From: an uncultured Kiloniellaceae bacterium
Lineage (GTDB): Bacteria > Pseudomonadota > Alphaproteobacteria > Kiloniellales > Kiloniellaceae
Assembly (NCBI GenBank): GCA_947500035.1
Contig: CANMQP010000012.1
Span: 124,001-188,000, forward strand
Direction of reading: 5' to 3'
Length of the DNA: 64,000 bases
The notes under the pieces are model-generated. The model was given only the letters and a program-made list of their open reading frames with translations, was not told the origin of the DNA and ran no database searches. Each line of letters begins with the position of its first letter. Within the stretch, counting starts at the first letter, position 1. Shown here piece by piece: positions 1 to 8,533 of this stretch. Made by a program: the position numbers and the translations under genes.

Positions 1-27
1 CTTCCCATCACACAAGAATGAGAAAAC

Positions 28-1455
28 ATGACTGAAGCCTGCGACCTCTCCGCCGTCGAAGCGCGGCAAATGATCGGCAACAAGCAACTCTCGCCCGTCG
101 AGTTGCTGGAGAGCTGCCTCACCCGGATCGAAAAGACCAACGGCAGGATCAATGCCGTGGTTGCCATGGATGTCGATGCTGCCAAGGCAGAGGCCAAAGC
201 GGCTGAAGATACCGTGATGGCGGGCGAAGACCTAGGCCTGCTGCACGGTCTGCCCGTCGGGATCAAGGATCTGGATGCCACGGCCGGACTGCGTACCACA
301 TGGGGATCCCTGATTTACGAGAATCATGTGCCCGAGGAAGACGGCGACATGGTTGGCAATGTCCGCGCGGCGGGTGCGAACATCCTGGGCAAGACCAACA
401 CGCCGGAATTCGGCGCAGGCGCCAACACCACCAACAAAGTCTACGGGCCTACCGGCAACCCTTTCGATCCGGTGAAGACCTGCGCAGGTTCTTCCGGCGG
501 TTCCGCCGCTGCCCTGGCCGCCGGTATGGTACCTCTGGCGACCGGTTCGGACTACGGCGGTAGTCTGCGCACACCCGCCGCCTTCTGCGGCATCACAGGC
601 TATCGCCCCTCCCCTGGTCTGGTGCCCGCGACCGGGCGTCCGGTCTCGCTCAACCCCTTCGCGGTGCTCGGGCCAATGGGCCGCACTGTCGCCGATACTT
701 ACCTGCTGCTCCTGGCGCAGCTCGACAGCGACAAGCGTGACCCCTTCTCCAGCGACGATGGCCTGCGCATGCCGGAAAGCCTGTCGGGTGTCGATCTGGG
801 GTCGGTCCGCGTGGCGTTCTCCACCGACCTCGGCTGCGCGCCGGTCGACAACGCAATCAGCGCAACCTTCAAGGCCCGCGTCGAGGCCTTTGGCGGTGTC
901 TTCGCAGAGGCATACGAACGGGATCCGGATCTAACCGATGTCCATGAATGCTTTGAAATCCTGCGCGGCGTGAACTTCGTCGGTGCCCATCGCGAGCGTC
1001 TGGAGAAGCACCGTGACCTATTGGGTCCCAATGTGATCGACAATACGGAACGCGGCATGGCCTATTCACTGCCGGATGTGGCCTGGGCACATAATGTCCA
1101 AACAAAAATCTACTACGAGTTCGATCGCTTCTTCGAGGACGCGGACATCCTAATCTGTCCCGCGGCGTCGGTCTCGCCGTTCCCTCATTCCCAGCTCTTC
1201 GTTGAGGAAATCAACGGCGATGCCATGCCGACCTACATGCGCTGGCTGGCGATCACCTACGGACTGACCATGGCGTTGCCCGCCGCCTGCGTGCTGCCCT
1301 GCGGCCTGGACCATCAAGGCATGCCTTTCGGCATTCAGATCGTCGGCCCCAACGGCTCCGACGAACTGGTGCTGCAGGTCGCGCAGAGCCTGGAGCAGGT
1401 GCTGGCGCAGAACAGCGACACGCGCCGTCCGGTCCCCGACTTGAGCAAGCTTTAG
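28..1455 (+). CDS. Amidase signature family hydrolase
   Basis: 475 aa, probably cytoplasmic, hydrolysing a C-N amide bond. The amidase-signature Ser-cisSer-Lys triad is visible: Lys80 in GLPVGIKD, cis-Ser at 155/156 in the GSSGGSAAA loop, and nucleophile Ser179 in GSDYGGSLRTPA. Length is normal for the family (450-500 aa) and there is no signal peptide. The gene ends 9 bp before a gamma-glutamyltransferase-like gene, which is followed at the same spacing by an M20 peptidase, so the three form one operon for amide or peptide breakdown. Only 27 bp lie upstream in the window, so more operon genes or the promoter may be outside. The substrate cannot be read from the sequence. Confidence 0.9.
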   Translation: MTEACDLSAVEARQMIGNKQLSPVELLESCLTRIEKTNGRINAVVAMDVDAAKAEAKAAEDTVMAGEDLGLLHGLPVGIKDLDATAGLRTTWGSLIYENHVPEEDGDMVGNVRAAGANILGKTNTPEFGAGANTTNKVYGPTGNPFDPVKTCAGSSGGSAAALAAGMVPLATGSDYGGSLRTPAAFCGITGYRPSPGLVPATGRPVSLNPFAVLGPMGRTVADTYLLLLAQLDSDKRDPFSSDDGLRMPESLSGVDLGSVRVAFSTDLGCAPVDNAISATFKARVEAFGGVFAEAYERDPDLTDVHECFEILRGVNFVGAHRERLEKHRDLLGPNVIDNTERGMAYSLPDVAWAHNVQTKIYYEFDRFFEDADILICPAASVSPFPHSQLFVEEINGDAMPTYMRWLAITYGLTMALPAACVLPCGLDHQGMPFGIQIVGPNGSDELVLQVAQSLEQVLAQNSDTRRPVPDLSKL

Positions 1456-1464
1456 GAGGCCCAA

Positions 1465-3075
1465 GTGACCCACGGCATCGTCAGCGCGCCGCAACCCGAA
1501 GCGGTCGAAGCCGGTATTGAGGCTCTGGAAAAGGGCGGAAACGCCGTCGATGCCGCCATCGCGACGGCGTTGGTGCAGACCGTGGTCGATCCTCAGATGT
1601 GCGGTATCGCGGGCTTCGGGTCGATGCAGCTCTATCTGCCTGAACTGGAGATGCATGGCTGTCTGGATTTCCATGGCCGGGCCCCTTTCAAGGTCACGCC
1701 TGACATGTGGCAGGACAGTATCCTGGGAGAAGCCGAGGACGGTTTCGGTTTCATCCTGGAGGGTCACGTCAATGATGTCGGTTACGGCGCCATCACCACC
1801 CCCATGAGCCTCAAGGCCTACGACGAGGCTTTGACCCGCTTCGGAACCATGACCCTCAGTGATCTTATTCAGCCGGCCATCAGCTATGCGGAAGAGGGCT
1901 TCATGGTCCGCCCCCATGTCAGCTACTTCTGGAACCTAGATGAAGGCGGAGGGCGGGCGCCGCACAGAGATCGGGTTACCAGGCTCGCCGAGGCGCGGCG
2001 CATCTACGAGAAGGATGACGGAAGTCTTCGCAAACCGGGCGAGATCCTCAAGAACCCGGATCTGGCAGCGACCTACCGCCAGATTGCTTCAGAAGGAGTC
2101 GAATCCTTTTACCGGGGCGCCATCGCGGAGCGGGTCATCGCCGACATGGAGGCCAACGGGGGTTATCTGACCCGCGAAGACCTGCAGACCGTCTCGGTCA
2201 AAGAAGCCGCACCGCTCTGGGGAGACTATCGCGGCCATCGGATCGCGACCAACAACCCGCCCGGCGGCGGCTTGATGGTCCTGGAGATGTTGAACATCCT
2301 CGAGAACTTCGATCTCGCGGCGATGGGACACAACGCACCGGAATACATAGCCACGGTCTCCGAGGCTATGAAGATCGCAACCGTCGACAAGGACCAGTCG
2401 GTAGGCGACCCGAATTTCGTCGATATCCCCATGGATCGATTGACCTCGAAGGCCTATGCGGCGGAAATGGCGGAGCGTATCCGTTCCGGCGTAAAAACAT
2501 CTGTGCCTCGCTTGAACAGCGGCGCCAAGGAGTCAAAAGACACCACACACATCTCTGTCGCCGACGAACACGGCAACTGCGTTGCCATGACCCACTCGCT
2601 GGGAATGCCCTCGGGTGTCGTCACACCGGGACTTGGCTTCATGTACAACGGCTGCATGTCGGTCTTCGACCCCCGGCCCGGCCGTACCGGCTCGCTCGCC
2701 CCCGGCAAGTCGCGCTTCACCGCCATGGCGCCGACCATCGTCTTCAAGGATGACGAGCCTTTCTTCGTGGTCGGCGCACCGGGCGGCACCTACATCACCA
2801 TGGGCGTGCTCCAGGCGATCTTGAATGTCATCGATTTCGGCATGAACGCTCAAGAGGCCGTGTCCGCTCCGCGCTTCTGCACGACGTCAGACACGATCGA
2901 CATCACCAACCGCATCACGCGCCGAACCGAAAGCGCGCTCAAGGCGCAGGGTTACGCGGTACGGCGCTCGCCCCTTGGTTACCACTTCGCCGGAGTTCAC
3001 GCCCTGCGGAAAACCGCCGCCGGTTGGGACGGCGGCGCGGATCCGGCACGCGACGGTGTCGCACTCTCGGTTTAG
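1465..3075 (+). CDS. Gamma-glutamyltransferase-family Ntn hydrolase
   Basis: 536 aa, GTG start preceded by an AGGAGG-like site. Family hallmarks: GGNAVDAAIAT near residue 27, the TTHISV motif whose first Thr (about 360) should be the autocatalytic cleavage site and N-terminal nucleophile, the serine loop GSLAPGKSRFTAM, and GAPGGTYITMGV. The family transfers or hydrolyses gamma-glutamyl groups, or acylates and deacylates related amides. No signal peptide is visible, unlike periplasmic Ggt of E. coli, so a cytoplasmic role fits better. It sits between an amidase and an M20 carboxypeptidase, suggesting stepwise degradation of an imported gamma-glutamyl or amide-linked compound. Exact substrate unknown. 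Confidence 0.9.
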   Translation: MTHGIVSAPQPEAVEAGIEALEKGGNAVDAAIATALVQTVVDPQMCGIAGFGSMQLYLPELEMHGCLDFHGRAPFKVTPDMWQDSILGEAEDGFGFILEGHVNDVGYGAITTPMSLKAYDEALTRFGTMTLSDLIQPAISYAEEGFMVRPHVSYFWNLDEGGGRAPHRDRVTRLAEARRIYEKDDGSLRKPGEILKNPDLAATYRQIASEGVESFYRGAIAERVIADMEANGGYLTREDLQTVSVKEAAPLWGDYRGHRIATNNPPGGGLMVLEMLNILENFDLAAMGHNAPEYIATVSEAMKIATVDKDQSVGDPNFVDIPMDRLTSKAYAAEMAERIRSGVKTSVPRLNSGAKESKDTTHISVADEHGNCVAMTHSLGMPSGVVTPGLGFMYNGCMSVFDPRPGRTGSLAPGKSRFTAMAPTIVFKDDEPFFVVGAPGGTYITMGVLQAILNVIDFGMNAQEAVSAPRFCTTSDTIDITNRITRRTESALKAQGYAVRRSPLGYHFAGVHALRKTAAGWDGGADPARDGVALSV

Positions 3076-3084
3076 GAAACAAAT

Positions 3085-4269
3085 GTGACAAAACCCGCGA
3101 CAAAAACGGCGCAGGAAGCCGCATTGACGGACTGGCTCGCCGAGCATGAAGGTGAGATGATCACCTTTCTGGAAGAGCTCGTGAACATCGACAGCGGCAG
3201 TTATGACAAGCCGGGTGTTGATGCGGCCGGTGCGGCCATCGCTGCGTTTTTCGAACGCGAGGGCATCACCTGCGATACCCTGCCGTTGGAAGGTTACGGC
3301 GACGCAGTCCGCGCGACCCTGCCCACAGATGGAACCGGCAGCAATCAACCTATCCTGCTGATGGGACACCGGGACACGGTCTTTCCCAAGGGTGAGACGG
3401 AACGCCGCCCCTTCACGATCAAAGACGGCATCGCCTACGGCCCGGGTGTCGCCGACATGAAGGGTGGGCTGGTGATCAACGCCTTTATCCTCTCGGCCTT
3501 CTCGAAACTCGGCGGCGCGCCTGCGCCCTTGATCGCGCTGTTCACCGGTGACGAAGAGATCGGGTCGCCAGAGTCCAAGGCGGTCATCAAAGCCGAAGCC
3601 GGCAAGGCCCGGGCCGTCTTCAACTCGGAACCCGGCCGTCCCACCGGCAACATCGTCACCGGGCGCAAGGGCGGGATCTTCTTCCGCTGCGAGGTCACCG
3701 GCAAGGCGGCCCATTCCGGCGCCAATCACCAGGACGGGATCAGCGCCATCGAGGAACTGGCGCGCAAGATCCAGGCCTGGCACGCCCTGACCGACTACGA
3801 AGCAGGTCATACCCTCAACGTTGGACTGATCTCAGGTGGTCAGTCGGTCAATACGGTGGCGCCCTCGGCCTCCTGCGATATCGACCTGCGCTACAAGGAT
3901 CCGGCGCGGCGTGAGGAGATCGTCAAAGCCATTACGGAGATCGCCGAACAGAACACACTTGCGGGCACCGCGTCACATTTGACGATCCTGGGCGAGTTTC
4001 ACCCGCTCACGCAATCCGCCGAAGGTGAACGCTTGATCGAGAGTTACCTCTCCAGCGGCCGTGACGTCGGTTTGACCATGGAAGGCGAATTCTCCGGCGG
4101 CTGCGCGGACTCCGGTCTGGCGTCGGTGCTCGGCGCGCCGACGATCTGCGGTCTGGGACCGGTCGGCGGCAAGGTCCACAGCCCCGAGGAATACCTGGAA
4201 GTCGACAGCATCGTTCCGCGTGCCCAGGCGCTCGCCCTGACCATCCTGCGCATGGGTGAACGAACTTAG
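3085..4269 (+). CDS. M20 family metallopeptidase (glutamate carboxypeptidase type)
   Basis: 394 aa, GTG start. M20 metal and catalytic residues are present: H95 and D97 in MGHRDTVFPKG, bridging D124 in GPGVADMKGG, base E157 with E158 in GDEEIGS, E182 in FNSEPGR, and late H365 in KVHSPEEY. The NSEPGR form and the overall layout resemble carboxypeptidase G2-like enzymes that release C-terminal glutamate, but specificity is inferred. No secretion signal. It is the last gene of the amidase/GGT/M20 operon and ends 1 bp from the convergent ridA-like gene, so there is no room for a separate terminator between the two transcripts. Confidence 0.9.
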   Translation: MTKPATKTAQEAALTDWLAEHEGEMITFLEELVNIDSGSYDKPGVDAAGAAIAAFFEREGITCDTLPLEGYGDAVRATLPTDGTGSNQPILLMGHRDTVFPKGETERRPFTIKDGIAYGPGVADMKGGLVINAFILSAFSKLGGAPAPLIALFTGDEEIGSPESKAVIKAEAGKARAVFNSEPGRPTGNIVTGRKGGIFFRCEVTGKAAHSGANHQDGISAIEELARKIQAWHALTDYEAGHTLNVGLISGGQSVNTVAPSASCDIDLRYKDPARREEIVKAITEIAEQNTLAGTASHLTILGEFHPLTQSAEGERLIESYLSSGRDVGLTMEGEFSGGCADSGLASVLGAPTICGLGPVGGKVHSPEEYLEVDSIVPRAQALALTILRMGERT

Positions 4270-4270
4270 G

Positions 4271-4666
4271 TTACTCCGGGATCACTGCTGTTGCCTCGAT
4301 CTCGACTTTGGCCCGGTCTTCCATCAAAGCGGTCACCTGCACCACGGCCATGGCCGGAAAGTTTCTGCCAAAAACCTCCCGGTAGGCGGCGCCGACTTCG
4401 CGCAAGCGCGCGAGATATTCGCGTTTATCCGTGATGTACCAGGTCAGGCGCACAAGATGTTCCGGCCCGGCCTCGGCTTCCTGCAGGATGGCGAGAATGT
4501 TACGTAAGACCTGCCTGAACTGCGCAACGAAATCGTCGGATTCGAAGACCTGATCCCCGTTCCAGCCGACCTGTCCGCCGACAAAGATCGTGCGTCCACT
4601 GGCCGCGACGCCATTGGCGTATCCGCTGGGCGTTTTCCAGTTCTCTGGGTGAAGGACTTCATGCAT
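4271..4666 (-). CDS. RidA/YjgF-family enamine/imine deaminase
   Basis: 131 aa from the ATG at 4666, which has an AGG upstream. A TTG at 4693 would add nine residues but lacks a ribosome-binding site. Family features include VAASGRTIFVGGQVGWNG, the LRNILAILQEAEAGPEHLVRLTWYI core cut by typical RidA spacing, and a conserved arginine in KREYLARLRE. RidA proteins hydrolyse reactive enamines and imines. It is the last gene of the anthranilate operon. The monooxygenase/reductase of that pathway yields an enamine-bearing cyclohexene-CoA, so deamination of that intermediate or of its ring-opened product is an attractive but unproven role. Confidence 0.85.
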   Translation of the reverse strand: MHEVLHPENWKTPSGYANGVAASGRTIFVGGQVGWNGDQVFESDDFVAQFRQVLRNILAILQEAEAGPEHLVRLTWYITDKREYLARLREVGAAYREVFGRNFPAMAVVQVTALMEDRAKVEIEATAVIPE

Positions 4667-4702
4667 GGTTGTACCTGTGGGTATCCGGATCAAATGATAA
4701 AG

Positions 4703-5113
4703 TTAAGTGGCAAAGTTTTCGATTTTCGCCCGTAAATCGCCGGGCCAGGGCTCCGACTTCATGCGCGCGCCGTCAATATGCACGAGGGTCACGGTTCCAC
4801 CAACGCGCGCCTCCCCGCCGCATTGCGCTTCGATCGCGCAGGTCACGCTGCTGCTGCCGAGTTTCGTCACGATCAGGGAAAGTTCGAGAACTTCGCCCAA
4901 ACGGCTCGGCGCCTTGAAGGCGACCTCGAGATGTGCGGTCGGCACACCCTTCCCGCGTTCCATGACCAGCTCCGCGAAGGAGAGTTCCAACCCCTGCTCA
5001 AACCACTCCTCGACCACTGCGTTGAACATCTCCACGTAGCGCGGATAGAACACGATGCCCGCCGGGTCGCAGTGCTGAAACATAATCTTCTGTCGGGTTT
5101 CAAAGGCGGGCAA
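4703..5113 (-). CDS. 4-hydroxybenzoyl-CoA thioesterase-family protein
   Basis: About 136 aa, hot-dog fold. The 4HBT motif HCDPAGIVFYPRYVEMFN carries the catalytic Asp, followed by a GVPTAHLEVAFKAPSR strand. No ATG lies near the N terminus. TTG at 5119 overlaps the livF stop (TTGA), but the TTG at 5113 is seven bases after GGGAG and is the better start. Thioesterases of this type recur in aryl-CoA catabolic operons, where they release CoA from stalled aminobenzoyl-CoA or other dead-end thioesters. Translationally coupled to livF. Confidence 0.85.
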   Translation of the reverse strand: MPAFETRQKIMFQHCDPAGIVFYPRYVEMFNAVVEEWFEQGLELSFAELVMERGKGVPTAHLEVAFKAPSRLGEVLELSLIVTKLGSSSVTCAIEAQCGGEARVGGTVTLVHIDGARMKSEPWPGDLRAKIENFAT

Positions 5114-5115
5114 GA

Positions 5116-5808
5116 TCAAACTCCCAAATAGCGGTTCTGCAGCTCCGCATCGGCGGCGAGCGCATCGGGTGAACCGCTCCAGACGGAGCGGCCCTTTTCC
5201 AGGACCACGCAGGAAGATGCAAGCGGCAAAAGGTCTTTCAGGTTTTTGTCCACGATCAGGATCGACAGACCCTGCTGTTTCAGGATCTTAATCGAGGCCC
5301 AGATTTCCTGGCGGATCAGCGGTGCCAGGCCTTCGGTCGCCTCATCCAAAATCAGGAGCTTCGGGTTGGTCATCAGTGCGCGGCCGATGGCCAGCATCTG
5401 TTGCTCGCCGCCGGAGAGCGTGCTCGCCGATTGCCGGGCCCGCTCGCCGAGCCGGGGAAAGAGGTCACTGACCCGCTGCAGGTTCCAGTCGCCGTCGCGG
5501 GCCGTGGCGATCAAATTTTCCTGGACCGAAAGATTTGCGAAGACCCGACGTCCCTCCGGCACCAGGCCCAGCCCCAGACGCGCAACCCGGAAGGCCCGCT
5601 GACGGTCCAGATCCTGCCCGTCGAAGACAACACGCCCGGCGGCGGGTGGCGTCAGGCGGCAGATCGAGCGGATTGTGGTCGTCTTGCCCATCCCGTTTCG
5701 TCCCAGCAGCGCCACCATCTCCCCTTGGTTCAGGGAAAGATCGACACCGAACAAAGCCTGGCTGGGGCCGTAGTAGGTCTCGATACCTTCAACGCGCAGC
5801 ATGCTCAT
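5116..5808 (-). CDS. livF: Branched-chain-type ABC transporter ATPase LivF
   Basis: 230 aa. Walker A GRNGMGKTT at 36-44, signature LSGGEQQ at 131-137, Walker B LLILDE ending at E156, and a short LivF-type C terminus. It pairs with LivG to energise the LivHM permease in the inner membrane. Start overlaps the livG stop by 4 bp and its own stop overlaps the thioesterase start. Its place inside the anthranilate operon, with a dedicated binding protein, points to uptake of 2-aminobenzoate or a related aromatic acid rather than leucine; that assignment is inference. Confidence 0.93.
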   Translation of the reverse strand: MSMLRVEGIETYYGPSQALFGVDLSLNQGEMVALLGRNGMGKTTTIRSICRLTPPAAGRVVFDGQDLDRQRAFRVARLGLGLVPEGRRVFANLSVQENLIATARDGDWNLQRVSDLFPRLGERARQSASTLSGGEQQMLAIGRALMTNPKLLILDEATEGLAPLIRQEIWASIKILKQQGLSILIVDKNLKDLLPLASSCVVLEKGRSVWSGSPDALAADAELQNRYLGV

Positions 5809-6548
5809 TCCCCCAGATAGGCGTCGCGGACCTCTTGCGAAGCCCGGATGTCCTCGACAGAACCCGATGCGATCACCCGGCCATACACCAGCACGGAAAT
5901 CTTGTCGGCAAGCCGGAAAACCGCGTCCATGTCGTGTTCAACCAGCAGCATGGCCACGTCCTGCCGCAGGCCAGTCAGAACTTCAGTCATACGCAGCGAA
6001 TCCTCGCCCCCCAGTCCGGCCATGGGTTCATCGAGCAGCAGCACTTTTGGCTCAAGCGCAAGCGCCACCGCCAACTCGAGCTGCCGCCGTTCACCATGGG
6101 ACAAGGCCGTCACCGGCAGATGCGCCCGCTCTTTGAGTCCGACCCGCTCCAGCTGCGCCATGGACGGATCGATCAAAGACCGGTCAACCCGCACTGGGCG
6201 CCAGAAGCGGAAGGTCGCATGCTGACGCGCCTGCACGGCCAGCATGACGTTGCGCAGCGCCGAAAAGGCCATGGCGAGGGAGGAGACCTGGAAGGTCCGG
6301 CCCAGGCCCAGTTGCGCGCGTTTGGGAACCGAAAGCGCGGTGATGTCTTGTCCCAGAAAGCGTACTGTGCCTGCGGTCGGCTTGAGTGAGCCGGCAATCT
6401 GCGCGATCAGCGTGGACTTTCCCGCTCCGTTCGGCCCGATCAGGGCATGGATCGAAGCCGGCGCCAAATCGAGCGAGACGTTATCGGTCGCCCGCAAAGC
6501 ACCAAAGGATTTATGCAATCCGTCAAGAACGAGAAGCGGTTCAGTCAT
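5805..6548 (-). CDS. livG: Branched-chain-type ABC transporter ATPase LivG
   Basis: 247 aa. Walker A GPNGAGKST at 38-46, signature LSHGERRQLE from 149, Walker B LLLDEP around 171-175, then the LivG-specific EHDMDAVFRLADKISVL segment. Overlaps livM by 8 bp upstream and livF by 4 bp downstream, so all four transporter genes are translationally coupled. Cytoplasmic subunit of the importer encoded by this operon. Confidence 0.93.
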   Translation of the reverse strand: MTEPLLVLDGLHKSFGALRATDNVSLDLAPASIHALIGPNGAGKSTLIAQIAGSLKPTAGTVRFLGQDITALSVPKRAQLGLGRTFQVSSLAMAFSALRNVMLAVQARQHATFRFWRPVRVDRSLIDPSMAQLERVGLKERAHLPVTALSHGERRQLELAVALALEPKVLLLDEPMAGLGGEDSLRMTEVLTGLRQDVAMLLVEHDMDAVFRLADKISVLVYGRVIASGSVEDIRASQEVRDAYLGE

Positions 6549-7530
6549 GGCGCGCCTTTCCCGCCAGCAGGCCGATCACGCCGCCCCGCGCGAAGAGAAC
6601 GACACCCAAGAGGATCACCCCCAGGAAGAGCTGCCAGCGCTCGGTATAGCCGCCGATCACCGTCTCGAGCACGATAAAGAGCGCCGCCCCGACAATCGGC
6701 CCATAGAAGCGTCCGACGCCGCCCAGGATCACGAAGATCATAATCTCTCCGGAGAGATGCCAGGAAAGGATCGAAGGGCTGACGAAACCGTTCAGCTCGA
6801 CAAAAAGCGCGCCTGCAAGCCCGGTAATCATGGCCGAGAGGACAAAGGCCGTAAGCTTGACCGGATAGGGCGCAATCCCGATTGCCGACAGGCGGTTTTC
6901 ATTTTGCCGAGCGCACTCCAGGGCCGCCCCGAAGCGCGAGCCGACAATGCGGACAGAGAGAAAAATCGCCAGGAGTAGCAGGGCGTAGCAGACGAAAAAG
7001 AAGGTTAGATCGTTAGAGAGATCGAGGCCCGGCAGGTTGCTGCGCAGATAGAGTGGCAGGCCGTCTTCACCGTTGTAGGTCGGCAGTGAGATCGCGAGGT
7101 AGTAGATCATCTGGGCGAAGGCCAGGGTGATCATGATAAAATAGACACCCGTGGTCCGCAGGGAAATCGCACCGATGATCGCGGCCACAACACCGGACAG
7201 CAGCAGCGCCGCAAACCACAGCGTCAGCGTGGAATCACTGCCGTCGATCATTACCGGCCAACTCATGAAGGCCGATCCCTCGAAAGCATGGTGCGAGAGC
7301 ACGCCGGCCGCGTAGCCGCCCAACCCGAAAAAGGCCGCATGGCCGAAACTCACCATCCCGCCGAAGCCCAGCGCCAGATTGAGGCCTACGCCCGCCAGCG
7401 CCAGGATTGCGACCCGGGAAGCCACGGTGATGTAGTAGGTCTCGTCTATTGCCCAGGCGACAAGCGGCACCGCCAGCAACAGCAGGGCAATCCCCGCGTT
7501 CAAAAGGTTTTCGCGACGCATTTCAAGCAT
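6541..7530 (-). CDS. livM: Branched-chain-type ABC transporter permease LivM
   Basis: 329 aa, strongly hydrophobic, about 8-10 membrane helices. LivM signatures include LNLALGFGGMVSFGHAAFFGLG near residue 50 (abridged here) and the cytoplasmic loop GAALECARQNENRLSAIGI that contacts the ATPases. Start overlaps livH by 8 bp and the end overlaps livG by 8 bp. Forms the transmembrane channel with LivH. Confidence 0.93.
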   Translation of the reverse strand: MLEMRRENLLNAGIALLLLAVPLVAWAIDETYYITVASRVAILALAGVGLNLALGFGGMVSFGHAAFFGLGGYAAGVLSHHAFEGSAFMSWPVMIDGSDSTLTLWFAALLLSGVVAAIIGAISLRTTGVYFIMITLAFAQMIYYLAISLPTYNGEDGLPLYLRSNLPGLDLSNDLTFFFVCYALLLLAIFLSVRIVGSRFGAALECARQNENRLSAIGIAPYPVKLTAFVLSAMITGLAGALFVELNGFVSPSILSWHLSGEIMIFVILGGVGRFYGPIVGAALFIVLETVIGGYTERWQLFLGVILLGVVLFARGGVIGLLAGKARHD

Positions 7531-8443
7531 TGACCGGGAAGAGTCCTTTGGGCCGCCAGGCCAGAACGATGGCCATCAGCAGGTAAATCGACATGGACGC
7601 CAGCGCCGCGCCGTAGCCATTGGCTTCGGCGGGCGGCAAAGCCAGGGCGAAGAGTTGATGAAGAAAAGCCCGGCCCAGCGTATCCACGAGGCCGACCAGG
7701 ATCGCACCGATCAGAGCCCCCTTGATCGAGCCGATGCCACCGATAACGATGACCACGAAGGCGAGGATCAGCACCGGCTCGCCCATCCCGACCTCGACAG
7801 ACTGCAAAGCCCCAACCAGCGCCCCGGCAAGGCCCGCCAGCATGGCTCCGATCGCGAAGACCAGCGTGTAGAGCGTGTTGATGTCGACGCCGAGCGCGCC
7901 GATCATCTCCCGGTCGGACTCACCCGCCCGGATCTGCATGCCCAGCCGGGTGCGCGAGATCAACAGATAGAGCCCCACCGCCGTCAGAACCCCGAAACCG
8001 ATAATCATCAGCCGATAGAGAGGATAGCCGCCCCCGCCGGGCAACGGCACGGAAGTCGCAAGCGCGTCGGGGATGTCCAGATAAAGCGGCTGCGCCCCGA
8101 AAACCCAGCGCGTGCCTTCGTTGAAGATCAGAATGAGGCTGAATGTGGCCAGAACCTGGTCCAGATGGTCCCGGTCGTATAGCCGCCGCATCACCAGCAT
8201 CTCGATAATCGCCCCCGCCGCAGCCGCGGCGACAAGCCCCGCCCCGAGACCGATCCAGAAAGAGCCGGTCTCGCCCGCAACCCAGGCGCAGAAGAAGGCC
8301 CCGACCATGTAGAGCGAGCCATGCGCCAGATTGATCAGGCCCATCACGCCGAAGACCAGCGTCAGCCCCGCCGCCATGACGAAGAGCATGACGCCAAGCT
8401 GCAGACTGTTCAGGAGCTGCTCGAAAATGAAGGCAGCGGACAT
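7523..8443 (-). CDS. livH: Branched-chain-type ABC transporter permease LivH
   Basis: 306 aa membrane protein with LivH features: FEQLLNSLQLGVMLFVMA at the N terminus, LINLAHGSLYMVGAF, and an EAA-like loop AGESDREMIGALGVDINT. Separated from the upstream binding-protein gene by about 90 bp that contain a strong hairpin (8492-8521), and overlapping livM downstream. Channel partner of LivM. Confidence 0.93.
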   Translation of the reverse strand: MSAAFIFEQLLNSLQLGVMLFVMAAGLTLVFGVMGLINLAHGSLYMVGAFFCAWVAGETGSFWIGLGAGLVAAAAAGAIIEMLVMRRLYDRDHLDQVLATFSLILIFNEGTRWVFGAQPLYLDIPDALATSVPLPGGGGYPLYRLMIIGFGVLTAVGLYLLISRTRLGMQIRAGESDREMIGALGVDINTLYTLVFAIGAMLAGLAGALVGALQSVEVGMGEPVLILAFVVIVIGGIGSIKGALIGAILVGLVDTLGRAFLHQLFALALPPAEANGYGAALASMSIYLLMAIVLAWRPKGLFPVNA

Positions 8444-8491
8444 CGGCGCCTTTCCTTACATGCCGGGAATAGGGAAGGGATGAAGGTGAAT

Positions 8492-8521
8492 GCGGGCCAC
8501 GCTTATCGAAACGCGGCCCGC
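8492..8521 (-). promoter_or_regulatory. Hairpin between binding-protein and livH genes
   Basis: Read on the - strand, GCGGGCCGCGTTT pairs with AAGCGTGGCCCGC as a 13-bp stem (two G-T wobbles) closing on a CGAT tetraloop. No U-run follows, so it is less a terminator than a 3'-protecting or partial-attenuation structure that would leave more mRNA for the binding protein than for the membrane parts. Confidence 0.55.
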
Positions 8522-8533
8522 TCTCGTTCTCAG

